Source of the DNA: Wenzhouxiangella sp.
GTDB lineage: Bacteria; Pseudomonadota; Gammaproteobacteria; Xanthomonadales; Wenzhouxiangellaceae
Direction: 5' to 3'
Length of the DNA stretch: 5,383 nt
Assembly: GCA_021767625.1 (NCBI GenBank)
Contig: JAASTB010000165.1
Span: 1-5,383, forward strand
This document shows, piece by piece, positions 1-5,383 of the stretch. The notes beneath the pieces were generated by a model. The model did not search any database. It was not told where the DNA came from and worked only from the letters and a program-made list of their open reading frames with translations. Every line of letters starts with the position of its first letter. The stretch's first letter is position 1. A program made the translations under genes and the position numbers.

Positions 1-409
1 CCGGGTCGTCGACTCGCTCGCCCTCGGTGACCTCGAAGATGATCCGGTCGGTGGGAAAGTCGTGGGTCTCTGCGGCGTTCAGTGTTGTCTGGATGCAGCG
101 TTCCGGCTCGTAGACGGCGTTGGGCATGAAGTTGATGCTCAAAGGTGATTGCATGCCCAGTCGCGCGGCCCACTCGATGGCCTTGATCCGGCAGGCCTGG
201 TCGAAGCTGTAGCGATTGCCGTTGTCGACGTTTTCGAACACCTTGCCGGCGGGCTCGCCTGAAGCCCCACGCACCAGGGCCTCGTGCGCGAAGATGGTGC
301 GATCGTTCGCGTTCACGATCGGCTGGAAGGCCATCGAGATGTCAAAGCCCGGGTCGGTCCCGCCTCCGCAGATTCGACAAGCGGAACGCTGGTTATTGCT
401 CTCTGCCAT
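1..409 (-). CDS. EAL-domain protein, putative cyclic-di-GMP phosphodiesterase (N-terminal part, cut by window edge)
   Basis: The minus strand is open from an ATG at 409-407 to the left edge, giving 136 codons with no stop. EAL proteins hydrolyse or bind cyclic di-GMP. The visible part begins with a short leader containing a CxxC pair (C11, C14, as CRICGG). It then enters the EAL fold at MAFQPIV (residues 26-32). The signature appears as HEALVRG (42-48, E43-A44-L45). The metal-ligand Asn motif is SINFMP (N93), and the next conserved acidic motif is FEVTE (E126). All metal and catalytic residues visible so far are present, which favours an active enzyme, but the C-terminal catalytic Lys and Glu lie outside the window. 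No GGDEF, PAS or membrane segment precedes the EAL domain, so this is a stand-alone cytoplasmic protein. No clear Shine-Dalgarno precedes the ATG. The gene is divergent from the Crp/Fnr-type regulator at 554, so shared control is possible. Confidence 0.9.
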   Translation of the reverse strand, partial: MAESNNQRSACRICGGGTDPGFDISMAFQPIVNANDRTIFAHEALVRGASGEPAGKVFENVDNGNRYSFDQACRIKAIEWAARLGMQSPLSINFMPNAVYEPERCIQTTLNAAETHDFPTDRIIFEVTEGERVDDP

Positions 410-431
410 GCAAGCGACAAGGGTTTCTGGT

Positions 432-449
432 TGGCATGAAAGTATGCCA
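432..449. promoter_or_regulatory. Perfect 6+6 bp palindrome, candidate operator
   Basis: TGGCAT and ATGCCA flank a 6-nt spacer in the 144-bp divergent region between the EAL gene and the Crp/Fnr-type gene. Its core arms of 5 bp around 6 nt have the same geometry as Crp-class operators, but the half-site is not TGTGA or TTGAT. It overlaps the candidate -10 of the EAL gene. The binding protein is unknown. The neighbouring regulator is an obvious candidate, by inference only. Confidence 0.45.
441..449 (-). promoter_or_regulatory. Candidate extended -10 promoter of the EAL gene
   Basis: On the minus strand the sequence TGG-CATACT (449 down to 441) fits an extended -10 element, with 4 of 6 matches to TATAAT plus the TG dinucleotide. 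It would start RNA about 25 nt before the EAL ATG. The hexamer 17 nt upstream is poor. The element lies inside the palindrome at 432-449, so a protein bound there would block it. Confidence 0.35.
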
Positions 450-510
450 CAGAGCGGAAAACGCAAAGCCGGGAATCGGCCAAGCCAACGAATGCGAGCA
501 CCCGATCCGA

Positions 511-539
511 TTGTGCAAACTGGGGGAATCCCCTAGGAT
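511..539 (+). promoter_or_regulatory. Candidate sigma70-type promoter of the Crp/Fnr-family gene
   Basis: TTGTGC (511-516) and TAGGAT (534-539) are separated by exactly 17 nt, with TTG kept in the -35 and 4 of 6 matches in the -10. The spacer holds a GGGG-AAT-CCCC inverted repeat (523-533) that could be an operator. The predicted RNA start is near 546, which leaves almost no leader before the GTG at 554 and fits a downstream start codon better. Confidence 0.4.
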
Positions 540-553
540 TCACGCATGTCAAC

Positions 554-1264
554 GTGCGGGATCGAGCCTTGTCCAATGAAAGCTGTATCGTGGCGCAGTT
601 CCGGCGTCATGCCGAACTGACCGACCATGAAGTCGAACTGCTGACGTCACTCGAGAAAGATATTCGGGAGTTTCCCGCCGGGAGCGTTCTCAGCGAGGCG
701 GGCATGGAGGCAGGCAGCTTCTTCAGCCTGCACAGCGGCTGGGCCTGCGCCACTCGCCTTCTTTCCGACGGCCAGCGGCAAGTGCTCGACATCTTCCTGG
801 CCGGCCAGGTCATGGGCCTGCGCGACATCGGTTTCTCGCATACGCAGACCGAACTGACGGCACTGACCGAAGTCCGTGCCTGTCCGTTCCCGGCCGAGTA
901 TCTCGACGAGATATTCGAGCGCTCACCCCGGCTGGCGCGTATCTTCTTTCTCAAGCTGGTGCGCGAGAATGCGCTGCTGACCGAACGAATCATCAATATC
1001 GGGAGACGGCCGGCCGCACAGCGCCTGGCGCACTTCCTCCTGGAGATGAAAGTTCGGCTCCACGTTTCCGAGCCCGAGTTCGACTTGCCCCTGAACCAGA
1101 ACATCATTGCCGATGCACTCGGCATCAGTACGGTTCACGTCAGCCGAACACTCGGCCAGCTCAAGGAGGAGGGGCTCGTCAGGGTCGGCCAGAATCGCGT
1201 CACCATCGATGACCTGGACGGACTGGTTGAACTGTCCGGGTTCGATCCCGCCTACCTCGAGTGA
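554..1264 (+). CDS. Crp/Fnr-superfamily transcriptional regulator
   Basis: This 236-residue protein has the two-domain Crp/Fnr layout. Residues about 20-120 form a cyclic-nucleotide-binding-type beta-roll (FPAGSVLSEAG at 40-50, LLSDGQRQV at 69-77). A long dimer helix follows (about 122-150), then a winged helix-turn-helix (about 178-212; LNQNIIADALGIS, then TVHVSRTL). Only three Cys are present (C11, C65, C110), so there is no Fnr-type iron-sulphur site. The Arg-Ser pair that binds cAMP in Crp is not seen, so the signal is unknown. In the recognition helix the Crp/Fnr Glu that contacts DNA aligns with Val, while the following Ser-Arg is kept. The operator may therefore differ from TGTGA or TTGAT. 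The start is uncertain: GTG 554 lacks a ribosome site, whereas TTG 569, preceded by GGGA at 558-561, gives 231 residues. It is divergent from the EAL gene and convergent with the DUF1328 gene. Confidence 0.9.
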   Translation: MRDRALSNESCIVAQFRRHAELTDHEVELLTSLEKDIREFPAGSVLSEAGMEAGSFFSLHSGWACATRLLSDGQRQVLDIFLAGQVMGLRDIGFSHTQTELTALTEVRACPFPAEYLDEIFERSPRLARIFFLKLVRENALLTERIINIGRRPAAQRLAHFLLEMKVRLHVSEPEFDLPLNQNIIADALGISTVHVSRTLGQLKEEGLVRVGQNRVTIDDLDGLVELSGFDPAYLE

Positions 1265-1269
1265 ACCGG

Positions 1270-1310
1270 GTTGGCGGACGGGCCGGCAATGAACCGACCC
1301 GCCCGCCAAC
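1270..1310 (-). terminator. Long 17-bp hairpin between convergent genes, possible terminator or boundary element
   Basis: Arms 1270-1286 and 1294-1310 pair around the 7-nt loop at 1287-1293. In a minus-strand RNA all 17 positions pair, two of them as G-U wobbles. In a plus-strand RNA those two become A-C mismatches (1278/1302 and 1283/1297). The hairpin begins 9 nt after the DUF1328 stop and lies 5 nt past the regulator's stop. Neither side has a clear U-tract, so it is not a classical intrinsic terminator. It may protect 3' ends or pause polymerase. Confidence 0.5.
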
Positions 1311-1318
1311 GCGTGCTG

Positions 1319-1483
1319 TCACACTCTCGGCCTTCGGCCACTGATGAAGAAGATCAGGGCCACGATCAGACCGATGACGAAAAGGATCCAGGCGATGTTG
1401 GTCGCCGCTCCCGCGACGCCGCTGAGCCCCAGGGCCCCGGCGATGATCGCGATGATCAGGAATATCAAAGCCCAAGAAAGCAT
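1319..1483 (-). CDS. DUF1328 (YtjA/UPF0391-type) small membrane protein
   Basis: A 54-residue protein reads on the minus strand from ATG 1483 to TGA 1319. It opens MLSWALIFLI, continues with an Ala/Gly-rich turn region (AGALGLSGVAGAATNI at about 15-30), has a second hydrophobic helix (AWILFVIGLIVALIFFI at 31-47) and ends with a short basic tail (SGRRPRV). Two transmembrane helices of this pattern and length, starting MLxWA, are the hallmark of DUF1328, exemplified by E. coli YtjA. The family has no established biochemical function and often appears among general-stress or envelope-stress genes. The start is supported by AAAAAGGA (1492-1499 on the complement), 8 nt before the ATG. A candidate promoter lies at 1520-1548. 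The gene is divergent from the CsbD-family gene, another family linked to general stress, so co-regulation is plausible. Confidence 0.93.
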   Translation of the reverse strand: MLSWALIFLIIAIIAGALGLSGVAGAATNIAWILFVIGLIVALIFFISGRRPRV

Positions 1484-1519
1484 GTTGAACGTCCTTTTTC
1501 TTCGTGAAGGGGAGCGATC

Positions 1520-1548
1520 ATGCTAGGCGCAGTTCGGTTGCCTGTCTT
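1520..1548 (-). promoter_or_regulatory. Candidate promoter of the DUF1328 gene
   Basis: On the minus strand AAGACA (1548-1543) and TAGCAT (1525-1520) are 17 nt apart, each matching 4 of 6 consensus bases. A C directly upstream of the -10 is the base preferred by the stationary-phase sigma factor RpoS. RNA would start near 1513, giving a leader of about 30 nt that contains the ribosome site at 1492-1497. The RpoS link is inference. Confidence 0.45.
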
Positions 1549-1627
1549 TAACCTGTGTTATGGACTGAGCGGCCGCTTGCCATTACAGTGATCGTTTCAC
1601 AAGTGACTGATTGTTAATTTTTTATTT
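1549..1627 (+). promoter_or_regulatory. Upstream region of the csbD-family gene, with an A/T-rich stretch abutting the ATG
   Basis: The last 17 bases before the ATG (1611-1627) contain a single G and no C, in a GC-rich setting, and no Shine-Dalgarno is present. GTTAAT (1613-1618) is a possible -10 with 4 of 6 matches, but no -35 stands at the right distance. An imperfect candidate operator, GTGA-N5-TCAC (1588-1600), sits where the -35 would be. A promoter here is likely, because the flanking genes diverge, but its exact elements are not resolved. Confidence 0.35.
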
Positions 1628-1831
1628 ATGGAGAAACATCAGGCCAAGGGAAAACTCAACCGTCTGACTGCAAGCATCAAGCAGGAGTGGGGGAAGCTGA
1701 CCGACGACGAGGTCAGTCAAGCGGAGGGCAATTATGATGAACTGGTTGCCCGCATTCAGGAAAAGTACGGTGAAAGCCGCGAGGCGATCGCCGCCAAACT
1801 CAACGAGATGAAGGAGCGAGTGAACTCATGA
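1628..1831 (+). CDS. CsbD-family general stress protein
   Basis: A 67-residue, strongly charged, soluble protein without signal peptide or membrane segment. It follows the CsbD pattern along its length: an N-terminal KGKLNRL (8-13), IKQEWGKLTDDEV (17-29), an EGNYDELVARIQEKYG segment (33-48) and a C-terminal amphipathic helix. Its length matches the family, whose members include B. subtilis CsbD and E. coli YjbJ. These small helical proteins are induced by general stress, but their molecular action is unknown. The MEKHQAKGKL start aligns with family N-termini, so the ATG at 1628 is well supported although it has no Shine-Dalgarno and follows an A/T-rich run. Its TGA overlaps the ATG of the lipoprotein gene as ATGA (1828-1831), so the two should be co-translated. 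The unit ends at the terminator at 2068-2097. Confidence 0.93.
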   Translation: MEKHQAKGKLNRLTASIKQEWGKLTDDEVSQAEGNYDELVARIQEKYGESREAIAAKLNEMKERVNS

Positions 1832-2040
1832 GAAAGCTGATCAACAATAAACTGTTCAACATCCTGTGCGCTCTGTTGCTGGCCCTTTCGGTCGGCATCC
1901 TGGCCGGCTGCGAACAGCAGGGTCCGGCCGAAGAAGCCGGCGAGGAAGTGGACGAAGCCGTCGAAGAAGCCGGTGATGAAATGGAAGAAGCCGCCGAAGA
2001 AGTCGAGGACGAAGTCGACGACGCCACCGGCGGCGGTTGA
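1828..2040 (+). CDS. Small acidic lipoprotein with 11-residue repeats
   Basis: A 70-residue protein with a lipoprotein signal: a basic n-region (MRKLINNK), a hydrophobic core (about 9-24) and the lipobox LAGC (25-28), with C28 as the predicted lipidated Cys. The +2 residue is Glu, not Asp, so outer-membrane sorting is expected in a Gram-negative cell. The 43-residue mature part has 20 acidic residues and no Lys or Arg. Residues 35-67 are three tandem 11-residue repeats beginning EEAGEEVDEAV, with Ala/Val/Met spaced 3-4 apart, which predicts one continuous amphipathic helix. A Gly tail follows. AAGGAG (1811-1816), inside the csbD-family gene, is the likely ribosome site, and the ATGA overlap suggests coupling. 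I recognise no named family. Function is unknown; a periplasm-facing helix on the outer membrane is the inferred placement. Confidence 0.88.
   Translation: MRKLINNKLFNILCALLLALSVGILAGCEQQGPAEEAGEEVDEAVEEAGDEMEEAAEEVEDEVDDATGGG
1930..2028 (+). repeat. Three tandem 33-bp units encoding 11-residue repeats
   Basis: Units lie at 1930-1962, 1963-1995 and 1996-2028, each opening with GAAGAAG. The first two agree at 28 of 33 bases; the third is more diverged. The protein pattern is E-E-[AV]-x-[DE]-E-[VM]-[DE]-[DE]-A-x. The DNA similarity suggests internal duplication rather than amino-acid bias alone. Confidence 0.7.
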
Positions 2041-2067
2041 TTGCCGACTCTCCATGTCCGGCACGAG

Positions 2068-2097
2068 AAATCCCGGCCACTGTGCCGGGATTTTTTT
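2068..2097 (+). terminator. Rho-independent terminator of the csbD-lipoprotein operon
   Basis: AAATCCCGGC (2068-2077) pairs perfectly with GCCGGGATTT (2084-2093) around a 6-nt loop, and the T-run continues to 2097. It starts 27 nt after the lipoprotein stop. In the opposite direction the stem is followed only by TTTCT, so it may also stop, less efficiently, the copper operon ending at 2107. Confidence 0.93.
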
Positions 2098-2106
2098 GCG
2101 TATGCG

Positions 2107-2709
2107 TCAGTCCTGTTCGGCTCGTTCGGATCGGCGCAGACGCCCCGAACTGGTGGTGATCCACACCAGCAGCATCACCAGCCCTGCAATCACCAGGATG
2201 CCGAAGAAGACGGGAACCAGCAGGGCCAGGGTCACGGCAAGCAGGCTGCCGCCCGTTTCTCCGGTCGAGAACAGGGGATTGGCCAGTCCGCCGGTCGAAG
2301 CGGTCGACAGGCCGCGGGCCAGGACCGTCGATCCCTGGACGATGCCCGCCGTGCCGCCGCCGAGCAGGGCTGCCGCGCCCCACTGGGCAAGGGGATTCAT
2401 CTCGGGCAATAGCGAAGAGACGATCACCGTTCCGCCGGCCAGCGCGGCCGGCGTGGCCACGAGGTCGAGCAGGTTGTCGACGATCGGGATGTAGTAAGCG
2501 GTCGCCTCCATCACGGCGGCGATGCCGACGACCACCAGGAACGGCTCGGACATCATCCAGGCGAATTGCTCGCCCAGCGGCAACAGGCCGAATCGTCCCG
2601 CCAGGCCCAGCGCCAGAATCGGAATGAACACCCGCAAACCGGCCGCCGCGCTCAGGCAGATGCCGGCCATGACGGCCGACAGAATTCCGATATCCGTTGC
2701 GGTTTCCAT
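2107..2709 (-). CDS. DUF4126-family integral membrane protein
   Basis: A 200-residue, very hydrophobic protein matching DUF4126. It opens with a helix rich in small residues (SAVMAGICLSAAAGLRVFIP at 11-30), where the AAAGLRVFIP motif is the family hallmark. It then has a GRFGLLPL turn (38-45), a conserved acidic segment EATAYYIPIVDNLLDL (68-83) and a Gly-rich segment GAAALLGGGTAG (111-122). The strong C-terminal helix (about 155-184) is followed by a basic, polar tail. About four to six membrane segments are likely, and there is no signal peptide. No function is established for the family and no metal motif is visible. It starts 43 nt after copA on the same strand, so it is probably the last gene of the copper operon, though a hairpin (2719-2748) intervenes. 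Its ribosome site is weak, which fits coupling or low expression. Confidence 0.9.
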   Translation of the reverse strand: METATDIGILSAVMAGICLSAAAGLRVFIPILALGLAGRFGLLPLGEQFAWMMSEPFLVVVGIAAVMEATAYYIPIVDNLLDLVATPAALAGGTVIVSSLLPEMNPLAQWGAAALLGGGTAGIVQGSTVLARGLSTASTGGLANPLFSTGETGGSLLAVTLALLVPVFFGILVIAGLVMLLVWITTSSGRLRRSERAEQD

Positions 2710-2718
2710 TGCTGGATT

Positions 2719-2748
2719 CTACCGCCAACCCCGCCAGGCGGGCGGTAG
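2719..2748 (-). other. Hairpin between copA and the DUF4126 gene
   Basis: CTACCGCC (2719-2726) pairs perfectly with GGCGGTAG (2741-2748), and a small inner stem is possible (2732-2734 with 2738-2740). On the minus strand it begins 4 nt after the copA stop and ends 9 nt before the DUF4126 ATG, so it covers the area where a ribosome site should lie. No T-run follows, so it is not a standard terminator. It could limit translation of the DUF4126 gene or stabilise the copA 3' end. Confidence 0.6.
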
Positions 2749-2752
2749 CTGC

Positions 2753-5068
<2,316 letters not shown>

Positions 5069-5118
5069 GGCAATCCTCGAAAGTGGATTCGACGAGTCGG
5101 TCGGAGGTTCAAGGAGCA

Positions 5119-5134
5119 GGGCGCTTCAGCGCCC
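5119..5134 (-). other. Stem-loop with the csoR stop codon in its loop
   Basis: GGGCGC and GCGCCC pair perfectly around a 4-nt loop that reads TGAA on the minus strand and contains the csoR TGA. No T-run follows, so it is not an intrinsic terminator. It sits at the start of the csoR-copA spacer, 50 nt before the copA ATG. It might affect ribosome release, RNA processing or the csoR-to-copA ratio. Confidence 0.5.
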
Positions 5135-5383
5135 GTAGCGCGTCAGCACATCGATCAGTTCGTCGATGCGCTCGTTGGGGCGCTCCGTGTTGCCCTTCGC
5201 AAGCTCGTCCTGAATGCAGTGCTGAACGTGGGTTCGGAGAACGCCGTCCTCCACGGCTCGCAGGGCGGAGCGGGCCGCTCTGAGCTGGGTGAGTATGTCC
5301 ACGCAATAGCGCCCCTCGTTGATCATCTTCACGACGCCGTCGATTTGCCCGCGGGCGCGGTTAAGGCGTCTAAGCTGGTCACG
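5126..5383 (-). CDS. csoR: CsoR-family copper-sensing repressor (N-terminus cut by window edge)
   Basis: Eighty-five residues plus the stop are visible. The reading frame enters open from the right edge, so a GTG at 5332 is an internal Val codon and not the start. The all-helical CsoR/RcnR fold is clear: RLNRARGQIDGV, then MINEGRYCVDILTQ, LRAARSALRAVED, THVQHC, and a C-terminal DELIDVL helix. The Cu(I) ligands Cys-His-Cys are present (C27, H52, C56 of the fragment). They are spaced 25 and 4 residues apart, exactly as in M. tuberculosis CsoR (C36, H61, C65), with the preceding Tyr also kept. This favours Cu(I) over the Ni/Co sensor RcnR or the formaldehyde sensor FrmR. The apo-tetramer should bind the operon promoter, which lies beyond the window, and release it on Cu(I) binding. 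copA starts 57 nt downstream, so it is very likely co-transcribed. About 10 N-terminal residues appear to be missing. Confidence 0.93.
   Translation of the reverse strand, partial: RDQLRRLNRARGQIDGVVKMINEGRYCVDILTQLRAARSALRAVEDGVLRTHVQHCIQDELAKGNTERPNERIDELIDVLTRYGR

Noticed and set aside
432..449. Sigma54 (-24/-12) promoter resembling TGGCAC-N5-TTGC
   Set aside because: The GG and GC doublets are 11 nt apart instead of the required 10 on both strands, and no enhancer-binding regulator is nearby.
216..536. Plus-strand 106-codon frame opposite the EAL gene
   Set aside because: The minus frame contains clear EAL motifs. The plus frame has no recognisable domain and runs through the divergent promoter region.
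1588..1600. Crp/Fnr-type operator GTGA-N5-TCAC upstream of the csbD-family gene
   Set aside because: Arms are only 4 bp and the spacer is 5 rather than 6 (Crp) or the TTGAT-N4-ATCAA of Fnr. Such short repeats are common by chance. A nearby ACAA-N8-TTGT (1599-1614) is equally weak.
1828..2040. Entericidin-like toxin/antidote lipoprotein
   Set aside because: The lipobox and size are similar, but the mature part is almost purely acidic with 11-residue repeats, unlike the entericidin sequence pattern, and there is no paired entericidin gene.
1856..2728. Minus-strand 290-codon frame spanning the DUF4126 gene and the lipoprotein region
   Set aside because: It is an Arg/Gly-rich out-of-frame shadow of the DUF4126 gene, crosses the intrinsic terminator and opposes the lipoprotein gene.
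5084..5112. Separate copA promoter (TTGAAC at 5112-5107 and AATCCA at 5089-5084, minus strand, 17-nt spacer)
   Set aside because: The -10 is poor and the predicted RNA start would fall within the copA ribosome site. No CueR-type dyad is visible. Co-transcription with csoR is simpler.

Overview
The window looks like a chromosomal segment of a GC-rich Gammaproteobacterium. The guess rests on an EAL protein with a Cys-rich N-terminus, a CsbD/DUF1328 stress pair, a CsoR-CopA copper operon and high GC throughout. A Wenzhouxiangella- or Chromatiales-like origin is only a guess. Nothing here is a transposon, phage gene, CRISPR array, tRNA or rRNA. Nearly all the DNA is coding or short regulatory spacer, and no gap exceeds about 145 bases.

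Layout. (1) 1-409, minus: N-terminal part of a short EAL-domain protein, running off the left edge. (2) 410-553: divergent control region with a 6+6 bp palindrome (432-449) over the candidate EAL promoter, and a sigma70-like promoter (511-539) for the next gene. (3) 554-1264, plus: a Crp/Fnr-superfamily regulator without Fnr cysteines or obvious cAMP ligands. (4) 1270-1310: a 17-bp hairpin between convergent genes. (5) 1319-1483, minus: a 54-residue DUF1328 membrane protein. (6) 1484-1627: a second divergent control region. (7) 1628-2040, plus: a CsbD-family gene overlapping by 4 bases a gene for a tiny, very acidic lipoprotein built of three 11-residue repeats. A strong intrinsic terminator follows at 2068-2097. 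(8) 2107-5383, minus: csoR (partial), copA and a DUF4126 membrane protein, reading leftwards as a probable copper operon.

How the parts work together. The right-hand 3.3 kb is a copper-defence unit. CsoR carries the Cys-His-Cys Cu(I) site with the same residue spacing as the characterised CsoR. CopA is a P1B-1 Cu(I) exporter whose N-terminus has a His/Cys-rich stretch and two CxxH/C-type heavy-metal-binding zinc-ribbon-like modules instead of classical HMA domains. DUF4126 is a likely co-transcribed membrane passenger of unknown role. The middle holds three small general-stress-type genes: DUF1328, CsbD and the lipoprotein. The left end couples a c-di-GMP-type protein with a divergently transcribed regulator.

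The least explained item is the translationally coupled CsbD/11-mer-repeat lipoprotein pair. I found no clearly new large system.
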